Shown: positions 1-13,600 of the stretch, piece by piece | How positions within the stretch are numbered: position 1 is the first letter of the stretch | Layout: each line of letters starts with the position of its first letter | Origin: Uloborus plumipes | Taxonomy: Eukaryota > Arthropoda > Arachnida > Araneae > Uloboridae | Assembly (NCBI GenBank): GCA_038373865.1 | Contig: JAXGGA010001665.1 | Location: 80,367-144,366, forward strand | Reading direction: 5' to 3' | Length of the DNA: 64,000 bases | Notes under the pieces: model-generated | What the model saw: only the letters and a program-made list of their open reading frames with translations | What the model was told of the DNA's origin: nothing | Database searches by the model: none | Translations under genes and position numbers: made by a program

Positions 1-320
1 AAATTAGCACCATTTTTGTTGAATTTAGATCCATTTCTAGTTAATAACGTGTAGAAAATTTACCAAACTTTGCATTAGCTAAAGAGACCCTCTGAAAATC
101 AGCAGACTTACTTAATTATTGAAACTTTAAAAGGTGACAACCCTATGACCTCAGACCATTTTTGCTTAGACATCCTTGTACCACTGTCACATATAAATAA
201 TTCATAATTTTTTAAGTTAATTATCATATTTTAATAATGTATTTTATTTGAATAACATTAGTTAGTGTAATTAACAATTAATACTTCTGATTTAGCATTC
301 GTTCAACCTTGGACTGTCCC

Positions 321-904
321 TTAACCCTTTAAGCGGTCAATTATTTTACCAGAAATGCTTCCAAAAAAGGCATATTTTTTTATTGCACATAGTTAAGTAC
401 CATACTCAACAGAATAAGAATATTAAGAATTTTTTAATTTTTTTTTTTTCGTTTTTAATACTTTTACAACATTTTTTATTTTACAATTTTGGTCACAAAA
501 ACCCTAAATGTTTGCTTTTTCCAAGTACATTCTGCATGCAGTAAAGAATGGTTTACAAATTATGCAAAAATTTCTCTCACACTTAGTGTGAATCTTGAAG
601 TTTACAATTTTCCAAACAGTTCAAAAGTCTTTTTCATGCAGTCTAATCATACAGTAGAACAAAAAGTTCCCCCTTTTTCGCTACATAGAAAAACCCGGAT
701 GAAAAGCATTTCATTTATATGGACAAGTCACACCATCTGTAGAAAAATAATACTCCTTAATAGTCTCTTTCAATAATGAAAAATTCGGGCAAACCAGAAA
801 AGGAAATCAGAAAATATCGATGCCCGTACGCCGCACGGGCAAACCAGATGAGGTCAATTTCGGGTAGCACGTACACTGTACGGGCAAACCGCTTAAAGGG
901 CTAA
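321..904. mobile_element. TTAA-flanked MITE (piggyBac-like), family 1
   Basis: The left end is TTAACCCTTTAAGCGG and the right end is its near-exact inverse, CCGCTTAAAGGGCTAA. TTAA duplication plus CCC termini are typical of piggyBac-type elements. The interior holds repeated ACGGGCAAACC motifs (about 785-895) and no transposase. It lies in the intron before the first visible Asx exon. Confidence 0.65.
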
Positions 905-1594
905 AAAAGGTCTAGCTATATACTTTTCCAGGACTGAACTGAATTTTTCAGGTTGAAACTTCATTATTAATTAGTTATTGCAACATTTATAAAATTCAAA
1001 AAAGTTTTTATAGTTGGATGTAGATGGAAGTATTTATAGTGCAGAAAAGTTGATATTGCATCAATAAGTTTGAATGCAACGTAACATTTGAGATTGATGT
1101 ATCCATTCCAACACAATGTATTGATTTTGAACCTTTTGTGTGTTATTTGACGTTACACTACTAATATGTAAATATATACGCACTGATTAAATGAAAAGAT
1201 ATTAAAAAAATTTCTTAAGCATTTATAATATTCATAAATTAATTTAAATTTAATGATATTGTATACTGATTCTGTCTTGTGTATACGTAACAGTTTTAGT
1301 GAGAAGAACTGTCACGTGATTGTATATATCATGTGATTGGGACTATAAAGTGACACCAAAAAATAAAACACAAGAAGCTAATAGATTCTTAAGCAATCAA
1401 GCAGTGCCTAAAATTTACAAAATTGACAATCATTGACTGCTTAATTCAAGTACCAAATATGTTTTTTTTTTTTTTTTACAGTTATAAGACTTATGTTAGA
1501 TCGTCAAATAATTTAAGTGAAAATTTATGAAGTACATTTTTATGTGAATATAAATTGCTTTCTTCTGTAAAATATTTTTATTTCATTTTTCAAG
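905..1594. other. Intron sequence, nothing recognised
   Basis: AT-rich intron leading to the first visible Asx exon, with a T run at about 1461-1478. No coding exon for the missing N-terminus and no repeat boundary could be seen here. Confidence 0.6.
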
Positions 1595-1677
1595 GCTTTA
1601 GAACTTTACCCCAAAACTCCCATGGGTCATAAAGACATTTTTAATGTCATTCGTGCAAAGGGCCTGAAGGATGTCAG
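1595..1677 (+). CDS. Asx: Asx exon A: first half of HARE-HTH
   Basis: Encodes [20 protein letters not shown] followed by AKGLKDV. It aligns with the ASXL winged-helix (HARE-HTH) first helices, where vertebrate proteins have PMTPKQILQVIE followed by AEGLKE. The acceptor is TTTTTCAAG and the donor GTAATT. The exon ends with two bases of a split codon that the next exon completes as Ser. Confidence 0.9.
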
Positions 1678-4600
1678 GTAATTTTGAAAAATTCATAATC
1701 GTTTTTTAAAAACTTTCAGCTATATAAATTTTTGAAAGTATATTCTTGCATGCCTTTAATAATAATGATTGACAATGTAAGTAAAAGAAGTCATTAGTTG
1801 ATCAAAACTTTTGATGTCAATCTTTTATTTCAATGTGAATTATTTTGTATGTAAACAGTACACTATCATGATGATTAATTTAATCTTTTAAAATGTTTGC
1901 CTTTTTGCTCATATCACAAAATGTTTCCCTCCTGGATGGAGTTATTTTTAATACAAAATTTTTGTGCAATATTTTGCGTGGAAATTTAAAATAGATGGTT
2001 GTATATAAAATAATAATTTAAGCACAAATACATCCAAGGGCCTTCGTTCATTTGCTTTCATTTTACTGTATGAAGAAAAATTTGTTATGTGACAAGTGAC
2101 ATAGCATGCTTGTGATTTTGAATAAAGTAAAGAAATTAATTTATAAAAAAAATCCTTTTTTTCAAAGTTTCCCTGACAAACGTAGTATGCATCACAATGT
2201 AAAATATTAATTCTTTAAGAAATACAGTTAAATGCATGTGGACGCCAACTTATGTTTCATATTGTTTTTGTTCCCCTGCATTTGTTGATTGTTGCTGTTT
2301 TCCTCAGTGGCCCTGCGTCTCTAGCTTGTCTAAATGCGATGCTCCATGTGCATTCAAGAGGTCCTGAAGCGATGTTCTACAGGGTTGATGGATGTACTAG
2401 CGTCTTTGGACTGGCCGTTAGTATGATTGTGGTCTTATTTTATATTTATTTTGCCTTACTGATGATGAAATGGGTGTTGATAAAAATTATCAGTTTACTT
2501 AAAATTTGCAGTACTTATCCATTAGCCGGTTTTTGCAAGCAAAAAAATCTACAAATAGTGTAGAATTCCGCCGAATTTCTTGCAACCATATTTGTTTGCC
2601 GTTGAAGGTACTTTGTTATGTTGACAGATTTGTCATTCGCTTTGCTTGGCGACATTGGCGATTTTCATTTTTTTTGCTTGGGACCCGTCAAACAGATAAG
2701 TTCCAAATTTAACAATTCGAGAGCTCTCAAAATGTTCTCCATCCTTAAAACGCTTATTTTGATATCAAGAATGGGAGTTTCCTCAGCTTTATGAGTTCGT
2801 TTTTCCAGGCATTTCTGTCTGATTTTAAGATTTTGTGGGATATTTGTTTAAAATAGGGGAAAGATAAATTTCTGTAAATCTTATTTGGTGAGACAGTTAA
2901 GTTAATGCCGTGTAATTGTGTTTTCAACAATGAAAGATGGGTAGACAATAGCTAACTCGGGGGTGATTGTGTTCCGGTATTTTACCGGATTTCCGGTATT
3001 TTCATGATCGATTCTGGTATTTTCATGTTCAAAAATACCGGAAATGAAATATTTTTAATTATGTTTTTGTCTTCCCACCTTCGGTATTTTTTTAATTTTT
3101 CGATTTTTTGGTGATTTTTCGATAATTACTAATAATATTCATCGAACAAAAATGTTAAGGGGTTGCAGTACCTTTCTAACAAATTTCTTTAATTTGAGTG
3201 AAAAAGTTAATTCTTTGAAATATTTGTTTCTGCACTTGTTTAACAATCAATAATTTATTTTCAAACATTAAAAATTTTGAAAACTTTTTTTGAAAATTTG
3301 AAAAATGTAAGAAAATTTCAATTTTTTAAAAACCCTAAGGCTTTTTTGTTTCTGCACTAATTTCAAAATTTCTTTTTGCGAAATGATCACAAGGATTACC
3401 TCAACAAATCTGTGCATTCATTTTCTTATATTTTGATTAGAAAATATTTTGTGACCTTTTATGTAAAAAATTCTTTAAAAATTTTGTCCTTCAAGGTTTA
3501 ACAAACTCTAAAAATTTTTGTAATTTATAAAACGCTTATTCAATGCACAGTTTTGTTTGATATATTATCCTGAGTGCAAAGAATATTGCTTTAAAGTTAT
3601 ATCTTTAATATAAAAAATTCCTTAGCATTTCCAGTAACATAGAAACACTAAAAACTGATCACCGAGAAAAAGCACTTTAAAGTTTGACTTTTCCATTAGA
3701 ACACATAGCATACATGCCCTAAAGTCACTCATAACTTTTTAAATAATTTAGCTAGAACAATGCTATTTTTTCTGAGTGTTTTAAATAACTTTTACTTTTG
3801 AAATAAGCAATAAAAAATTTTTTGGTCATTTTTGAGGTACTGTAACCCCTTAAGATGCCATTAAATTTTTTTTCTGACTAAAAACTATTCGAATGTGTGA
3901 AATGTGTCTTGTTTGTTTATGAAAGGCAATTTATTATTAAATACGTATAATTAAAAAATTAGGTTTTCCTAAATAATAGGGGCCTTGGTTTTTTGAAAAA
4001 AGCACCCCCCCCCCCCCCACACACACATTTTCTCTTCAAAACTTTCAGGTTTTTTTCATGAACTCACAATCACCCGTGAGCTAACTCTCATGATGACAAA
4101 ATAAGAAATGTATGGAATAATTAGGGGAAAAATATTCACCAGGTTCTCTTTTTCTCTCTTCCTGCTCAAGTTTAGATTTTAAAACCACAAATTATTTTTT
4201 TCATTTTTCTTGGCCTTTTCTTTTGGGAAGGGCGCTATTGTAGTATATCATTTTTTTTATTATTATTGATTGTGACAGCTAAATGAATATTATTTTTTCA
4301 GAGTAATATTCCCGATGGCGGAGTGAAAATGGAGATAGATGAGGATGACAGTGGTCAAGATTATGATCCTGGAGATTCAGATCAAGATTCTGGAACATCG
4401 GTTTCACCTTGCGGAAGAAAAAAAGATAGAGGTAAAGCTCCGAATGCTTTTTGAGTTCGGTGCTTATTGAAACTGGCGCCGTTTTTTCGGAAACGTGCAA
4501 TGTTTGTGTGAAGATGTGTGTTCAGGGGATTAGTCTAGGATATTTTACACGGGTCCTGTTTTTGGAAATTTGTGGAAAATGTAGAATTTTGTGAAAAATG

Positions 4601-7600
4601 GTTACGCTTAGAAATATTCCCGATTGTTTTTGAATCTCGGATTTCTGTGTTGTGTCCTTTTTTGATTTTCCAATTTTTGTGAAGCGTCCGTTTTTGAGTT
4701 ACTTAGTTTTGTGAAAGGTTTGTTATCAGATCTAATTTCTCTGTAAAATGACCCCTCCCTTGTATTTAACTATTGAATAAAATTGTTGAGTAATACAAGA
4801 GGTAAGTTAGCCGACTTCGTTCAATTAATTGATTCTGATGAAAAGTGATCTTTTTCCCTTCTGACTTTCTTTAAGAGAACACTTTGGGCTATTAGAAATG
4901 TATATTTTTAATCACAATATAGTGCTTTTTATCATTTTAAGTGATTAATTTATATTTTTGTCCCATATCACCAATGTGACGTATTAGTTTTACCATTTTA
5001 GTTCTACTTATGCTGAATGATTGTAAAAAATAGAACCAAATCTAAAAAAGTTTTCTATTACAAATATTACTGGAGTTATGTTGTTTATACTATAGTTAAT
5101 TTCGAGAAAAAAAGTTTTTTTTCCCACATAAATTGACCAAAAAAAAGTTTTTTTTCTTCTCCATTTTTAATGTTTACATCTTAGTTGCCACACAATTCGT
5201 CAAAAATATTAATGAATCCAAAAATATAGTCATTTCAAGCAAAGTTGGTTTCCTTTAAAATGTTTGCCGCATGGTGTCTGTCACATAATATATCATATTT
5301 TTTCCATTGTTCAAAATTTACTTATTTAAATAGTTTATGCTTTCTTCTTCTTCTATAGGTTCAAGCTATAGTTTTATATCTTATTTATACCTTATTCGCG
5401 TATATAATACTGTCGGCCCCGCTTAAACGAATACAGTCAGTTCCAGGAAATATTATTCGATTAAACGGGGTATTCGATTAAGCGGGGATCTTTAACATTA
5501 CGTTTATGGCATTGGTTCTGAGATATTTTATTCGTATAAGTGGGGTATTCGTTTCTCCGTTACCCGATTAAGCGGGGACGACAGTACATACATAGCTACA
5601 TCAAACATTTGTTTTCTTTTTTTTTGTAGTTCTCTACGTTCGACTACCTCCTGGATACAAGAACACTCCTCTTTCTCTGAGCAACAGCAGTAATGTCTGT
5701 AACTATCAGATTGAAGATTCGCTGCTCCACAAAAACGAACAGTTGCCCGTCAAACCCCTGGCTTACAAAAATGAATATTACACGCGGGTTCGGAGGATGA
5801 ATGGCGAAAACCTGCCTGACGATTCCAAGAAGGAGAAGTGTAACCAGGCATCTGCTGCAAACCTGCCTGTGTCTTCGCCATCCAAAGTAAGATTTTGCTC
5901 TTACTTTAAATACTTTTTGTTTTGTTGAATTTGTTTGTTTTGTAGAAGACCATTGTAATGCAGATCTTGTGTGTAGTAGGTTAGTTTTATACGGGTATAG
6001 CCCTGTATAGATATTTTAATAGATTTCTAGAGTAATATTACGAATATTTTGATTTGACTTTTAGCAAAGCTTAAATTATGTAATGTAATTATTGTTTAGA
6101 AATAAATATGCTTAATAATCTTGAAAGTAATGCATTATCTTGCAGTTTATCTAGTTCCATTGTTTGCATCACAGTCGCATTTTTAAAGACAAACTGTTCT
6201 AGTTTTTACTGTGCAAGCTAATTTTGTGTTAAGGTTTAACGATGAATAGTTGTTTCGAAATTTAATTTTTCAAAGACTACTGTTTTGTTTACAGTACAGA
6301 AAAGACTTTTCCTACTGCTCAACTGTTTATGCATCTTCTGATAAATTGTAAAGTCTGTTTAAAAAAAAAATGTTTCATATATTGGCAGTTTAAGGGTATT
6401 CTACTACAGTTGTACAAAATGGAGCTGGTTTGGGCATGAGTGTATCATGAGACACTTGTGTACAACTGACAGCATAAATCTTAGTAAAAGGAAAATAAAT
6501 AAATAATGTGACCACAATTTTTAAACTGAAATTTAGGATACATTACTAATGAGAGAGAGGGCGTTTTTGTTAATGTCTTTTTGTTTTTTTAGAAGCTCAA
6601 TGTAAGACAAATTGAAGATCTTCAGATCTGACTTGTAAAATGAATTTTAATTAAGCCCCCTCCCCCCCTTATCCATAATAAATGAAATGCTAGCAACTGT
6701 TCTCAAATTTCTAAGTCAGAGCACAACTAACAAATGATGAAATTTCTGATTTATCTGTAAAGAACTTGAATAAAAAAAGTAAGTTAATATGAACTCTGTA
6801 ACAGAAGCTTACAGCGCATTTATGCCTACTCAAAGGTGTCAGTCATGTTCATTGTTTTTTATCAGCAACTGTTCATTGCCTCTGAAAAATATAAAAATTA
6901 CTTAAACTGAAACAAAAAGTTTACTTTAAAGTGAGCCATTGAATGCCCACAAAAGTGTCAAAAGATATAAGTTACTTATTCTTCCCCTGTGAACTTTAAC
7001 AGAAAAGTATGATGTTAAACCATACATGTCTGCACTGAATCTTTTATTTTTCCCAGGATAAAGTGAAGCTCTGCATTATTTTCTTGAATCCTTTGAGTGG
7101 CCATGATGTAAAATTCAGCTTTTCGATATTATACTTGGTGAATTTACTGTACAAAATTTTGGAAAAAAGTACCAACAAAATTAGGAACTTAGTTATTCAA
7201 CTTAAGTTGATTTTGAAATGTCTAATTTAGTGACTTGAAGAGAGAAAAAAGAATATTCAGAGGCTCCTAAAATGGGAGACATGGCGCTTAAAGGGTTTAC
7301 TCGGAAGGAATTCCGGTATACTGCCTTGCTAAGCACAAAAGTCTTATCTGCACTTTTTAACGAAATTAAATTATTGTCACCATGGGCTTCTTTGTCACTA
7401 ATTTTATCCAAATACAAATGATTTATGGTCATACTAGCCGGGTACCCGGCCCTGCCCGGATTTCTGCCGGGTATGGTATTTTAGTGACACTCGTTCAAGA
7501 ATTTCCCAACACTAAAGTGTATATCTATAAACATAATGGCTACTTCTGTAAACAATGGCTATGTTATGGATAAACTATAAAAAAAATAATGCAAGCTAAA

Positions 7601-10600
7601 AAAAAAATAGCAAGCTACAAATAATGTTTGAGTAAATAGGAAATGTTATAAGATTGGTATATTAAAATAAATATATATTTACAGTATCAATCGCACTGAA
7701 ATTAACCATTTCCAAATATTTCTCGTTAAATAAGTCCCATTATTAGTTTCTATCCTCGTGACAAATTTGGTAAGGTGAAAACATCTTATGTACCTAACTA
7801 GCCGTGTACCCGGCCCTGTCCGGGTTTGGGCCGGGTATGGTGTTTTAGTGACACTCGTTCATGAATTTTTCAACATTAAAGTGCATTTCTATACACACAA
7901 TGGCTACTTCTGTGAACAATGGCAATTTTTTCTGACTGGACAAACTAAAAAAAAACAAACTATTACACACCTTAAATACAAATGCAAGCTACAAATAATG
8001 TTTAGGTATATCGGAAATGTTATAAGCTTGGTACAGGGTGCGGCGGAGAAACTTGCAGACTTGAAAAGTCAACTAAGGAAAAAGTACATCATGTATGAGT
8101 TTACTACTTTTTATAAGATATGGTACCCATTCTGAATTTTTATATTAGTTAGATTTAAAAACTACATCGGGAAGAATGACGGCCCCTGTTAATGATGCAC
8201 TCATGTACCCTAGATTTGTTGCACTCTTTCGAGCATATCGACTGATGGGATGTTGGTGATAGCAAGCCGGGTGTTGTTCTCCAGGCGTTGCAGGGTCCGG
8301 GCTTGTCGTTGTAAACAATCGATTTGAGATACCCCCATAAAAAATAGTCAGAGAGTGTCAAATCGGAAGAGCGGGCCGGCCACGGTACGTCAAATTTCAA
8401 GGGGACGTTATCACTCAACTGGTGAACCACAGCAAGTTTGTAGGGATGAAACTGGAGTTCGTTGTGAAAAAATCGTCTCAGTGTCCAATCAAAAATCCCC
8501 AAAGCAGCAGCGTGTTTACGCGCCGAACGACTGGGAGAGCGCAAAAACGACCCCCTCACTTTTTCGACGTTTTCTAGGGTTCTGGAAATCCGTTGACCTC
8601 CTGGGCCTCTGTTTGCCACGCTCTCACTTAACCTGAATGTTTTCACCCACAAAACAGTCGATTCCCAGCCAGGAATGGGAACAACGGGCTGAATTTTGAA
8701 CCGAGTTCGGAAGGCACGTTGAGTGGCGACCACCGACAGATTATTTGAAAAGTAAGATTCGGCAGCGAACGCTCGTTGCTCCTTTGTCCAACGAATGGCG
8801 ACAACTAAACTATGAGATAACAAAACTTCAGGACCCTCTCTTTAAAATGAGACTGTATGTGCTTTGTTTATGTTTCGCGCTAGCTTCTTTCTATTTTTGG
8901 AAGGTATAATATAATCATGCGGACCCAAAAGTGGTACTTTCGGCTGCTTTACAGTTTATAAGACCTCGCAATTATCAATGCTTAGTTGACGTTCAACAGA
9001 GTGAACAAACAAAAAATTAGTAGGGAAAAGCCTTTAAAACGTGTTCATTTTAGATTTCAGTTAGCACAAACGTTGTGCTTACACGGACAAGTAAAGTCAT
9101 TAATAATTTTAAAATATAGTTTTGAAAAAAAAAAAACTAAAAAATACGCTTTTACATTGGAATGCGCTGTGATCATCACGGGTTTCCCTCTGATTTTCAA
9201 AACTACTGAATATCCGCACTTAAGTTTACATGTACTTATAATACATCAATATGCAATACAGTTTAGCCTTTAGTATTAAAAATAATATTAAATATATTAC
9301 TTTTATATTTGCGAAGAACGTAAATTTTATCTTTTATTCAGAGTTACATACATACATACATACATACAAACAAACCCACATGTGAAATTAATAAAAGCGT
9401 ATTAAAAAGAGACCATTAGCTACAGAGGAACTAGTTACAAACCAAAAAAAAGAGAAAAGAAAGAGAGCTTGCGCGAGAGAGCTTCCAAAAGACATCAGAT
9501 TTGACAGAATTGATCATCGGAAAGTACAAGTACACATAAAAAATAATGTAAATTGTCAAAATGTAAAGAATTGCAAGAGTACAGTGCACCAAATTTTCAA
9601 TTCCTCTATTTTTTTTACAAAAAAGAACTAATTTCAAGACTATCATTTACAATCGTTTTTATCTGTTGAATGCATGGTGTAGCCATTTGGCAACAAAACT
9701 ATTTTTAATTAGAAAGGGGTGAAAATTTAGAGTTAAATTTTTTAAAATAATTTTCCATGTTTTCTTATTACATTGACAAACACATATATTTTTTTCTACG
9801 AAAAATAAAAAATCATGCAGTGTAGGGTTAAAGATTATTTAACAAAATAACTCTTGAATCAAATACATGGAGGCTCAAAATTTTAAACAGCAATATCTCA
9901 GTTTGAGATCGTGTGCAGATTTGCGCTTAGCACAGCAGTGTATAGAGTTTTTTCCTCTCTCCATAAAGTAGTCGGGGCAATGTGCTACTTTCTGTAGAAG
10001 TTAACTCATTAATGCCTAGCGTCCCTTTTTAGGGACAGTCCAAAATAGGGTCTGAATTTCCCCTAAATGCACATTTCAACCAAAAAAACAGTGTTCAGTG
10101 AGTACCTTGGTATTGTTTCAATTCGTTATTAACAGATTGCAGCGCATAACCATTGTAACGTGTGTTCTGTAGCAGTTTTAATGTGATCTTTATCAAAAAT
10201 GACATCGTTCACAATCTCAAGAAGAAAAGCTAAGTTTTCAAAGTGATTCCCAGCTTCCCAGTTTATGTTCATTGCTGATTTTATTTCTTCTTATAAGATG
10301 TCTTTTTAAATATTATATCATAGGCAGGAAAAAATTTTAGTAAAAAAAGTATGTACCCTCTGGGGTCTATCGTAACTTTTAAGGGAGAATTTTTCTTTCC
10401 TTAACAAAAAAATTATTTTTTACATAATATTTTTTTATTATTTTTCCTGTCCATTAAACACTGGTTGTAACCGGTATACAAAATATCTTTGGAAAAAAAA
10501 GTCTGGCATTAATGGGTCAATATCCGCTAACTGCGGTGTGCATAACGTACATCCACCTTGATGATGAAACACTTTGTGACTCTAGAACCATCGAGTTCAG

Positions 10601-13600
10601 GAGACATAGTTCAGAGATACTTATTTATTAAACGGATGTTACAAAAACAGATAATAACAGAGCTACCATCTTCGTAGCTAACTCGACAGCAACCGACCGA
10701 CCCGATACAGTTACCTCGTATTTATATCCTGACAATTCGCGTATTCATGTCTTCAGTTCAGTTCGCTCACAGAGTGGCATCTTACACATTAAATTAAATC
10801 TAAATATGCGAATAAATGCTTTCAATTAAATGTATGTTCGAAAAAGTAAATAATTCTAACACTTTCTATACTCGACTACAACGTTTCTTGACATCGTGAC
10901 GTTAGCCTATAAAAAACAAGCTAGATAAAACGGCCTACTTGGTCTACTCGGCCTACTACGGTCACAGCCTACTTGGCGAATTAGAGGAGATCGCTAACTG
11001 CTTGTGAGCTCTTATTGGCTTCTCCCTTAGTGACGTTGAATGTCAAGTTAAGTTGCTTTCTAGTATAACAAAATATTTGGATCTCATACAGGTATCGCAG
11101 AGCCACAGCCAGAGAGCCATCAAGCACGCCCTGAGGCAGCAGCAGAAGAGGAGGCGAAGGAATACGGCTATCGCAGCCAGTGGGAGCGCCCCTCCTCCCA
11201 TCCCCCGGATCATCATGAAGTCCCTGCCCCCCGCACCGGCAGGAGCAGGTACCTACCTCTGTTTTGACTGATTCGGTTTGAAGGTGTACAATAGGGTGGG
11301 GCGAAAAATAAAAGGTTTTCAGATCAACTTCTAATAGTTGCCAAAAGTTGTCTTTGGTGATAGTTAGCTTTGGTGCAAAATTTGAGAAAAATCGGTTCAT
11401 ATCTTCCGGGGGCGCTGCGATCGCAAAGTTTTATCATAGCTTTTATCGGGATTTTATGGTTAAAATATGAAAAACAATGCCGTCGTTTTTTTACTCATAA
11501 GATATATTCATGCATTCAAAGCATATGAAATAACTCACGAAAAATATTTTATACGATATATTTATATTTCAAGCATTTAAAAAGAAACAAATACGTGAAA
11601 AAAAAGTGATTTTTTTTAAAATATAAATATATCATATAAAATAATGTTTGTGAGTCATTTCATCTGCTTTTAATGCATGAAAACATCTTTTGAGTAAAAA
11701 AAACGCAAAGAGACTAGCTAAAGGCATTCTTTTTGATAGTTTAACCATAAAATCCATAACAAAGCTATGGTAAAACTTTGCGATCGCAGCGCCCCCTGAA
11801 GATATTAACAGATTTTTCTCAAATTTTGCACAAAAGCTAACTATCACCAAAGACAACTTTTGGCAACTATTAGAAGTTGATCTGAAAACCTTTTTATTTT
11901 TCGCCCCAACCTAGTGTGTAATGCATACGGGCCAGCTCTACCGTTTTTAACGGGAGACTGCCGTCTGTTTTTTTACCCCTGTCTCCCGGTTTCCTCCCCT
12001 TTTTTTTTAAATATTTTTTTTTAATTCATGAAAAAGGCTAAAATTTTTGTCTGTTTCTTCAATCAATCATCAAAAAGTTTTTCTTTCTTCTCAACAGATG
12101 GCTCCTGTTTTACTGTGGTTCGTTTTTTGAAACTTTGTACGCGTGCACGTTCAACAAAGGACGTGCTTCGCCGAAAATTGCATCTAGGGTTTTAGATTTC
12201 AAACCTTTTGCATCTTGTAAATATTTCAATTATATTGAAAGTTAGAAGTTATTATTTTTTTTTTAAACTGCAACAAACCCACTTATTTTATACTTCATTT
12301 TTGTGACTATTTATTTATTTTTATTTTATTCATTGATTTATTTTTTGTTTTTGATTTTCATTAAATTGTTGTTATTTTCCTTGGTAGGGTATGTTCTAAA
12401 CGAAAACAAATGTGCTTTAAATTTTTGTAATTTTATACCTACTACTTACTAATTAGCTTAAATAAAAAAAAGAAAGTGAATAAATGAGAATGATAAAATA
12501 GAATAAATCCTATTTCATTTTAAATACAATGTTCATGGTATTTAAAAGCATACTCTTGAGTAAATCATGTGGGCTTGTCGCTGGTGAGTTATCTAGTGAA
12601 ATATACTGTTTTTTCCGTCAAAAGTTGGCACGTATGACAATGTGTGCATGTGCATAGTCAAAAGGGGCAGGGAGAGGCAACTAAACCTTTATTGATCAGA
12701 GCCAGGGTCACCGCTCCGATGGGAAGTCACTGTGACCTCCCACCTTTTTTCTTGTTGGCTAATTTATTTTTCTATTTCTTTTTCTGGTTGATACACATGT
12801 TGATACACATATGCTTCAAAACTTCAAAAACAGCTGAATGCAGCAAAAAATATTTGTAATGAGGATCCAATGTGTTAAAATAAAAGTCTGGCGACTTATC
12901 AAGAAAGTGATTAGTTTTGCACGGAGTCAAATGACAAGAACGAGTCGAATGACAAGAACGACACTTTTATTTTGCTTGGGAGAATTTGGACCTTTTTGGG
13001 GTCACAGTGACCTCTGAGAATTGGGGTGAATGTGGTGGAATGACCTTTGAAAACCCTTGGGATAATTGTAACTTTTGGGAGGTCACAGTGACCTCCCATT
13101 GTGGGTGCTCCTGCTTGCCCCTCCCTAACCTGAGTCCTGACTACGCCCATGATGATGTGTGCAATACTTTTTGGCCTAAGATCATAATTTAAATATATTA
13201 GCACTTTTTGATATTCCTTATTTCTAGTAAGGAACAACAAGTTTTATTCTTTAAAAGATAAAAGGATCTCTTTTCTAGAGTGATTGTTACTGGATTTTAA
13301 AGTGCTAGTTACCTAGCAGGTTCTGCAGTGTCTTTCTTTATTTACGGACACATTTTATTAACGAAAAAAAGTAATTGATAGGCAAAGTTTCAAGCAATGA
13401 AATCATGATTAAATGCATGATTAAAAAATTGAAGGCAGAAATATCGTTAACACTCCCACTCAGAAGTAGAAGTTGTTCTAATTTCCCTATAATTCCTTAT
13501 TTTTTTTAAACTTCTGAAATTCAAAATTTTCCTAAATATCACCAATACAAAGTTTATCATTTACAAATCTTGAAAATTTCTACTTTAAGTGCCTGGCAAT

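Noticed and set aside
2252..2563. Taking the whole 103-codon frame around exon B as a gene with membrane segments
   Set aside because: The hydrophobic ends are intron translation; only 2308-2416 is the HARE-HTH exon.
7434..8034. Two-copy repeat considered as a CRISPR-like or satellite array
   Set aside because: Only two units of over 200 bp with hairpin/CTAG ends in a eukaryotic intron; transposon ends explain them better.
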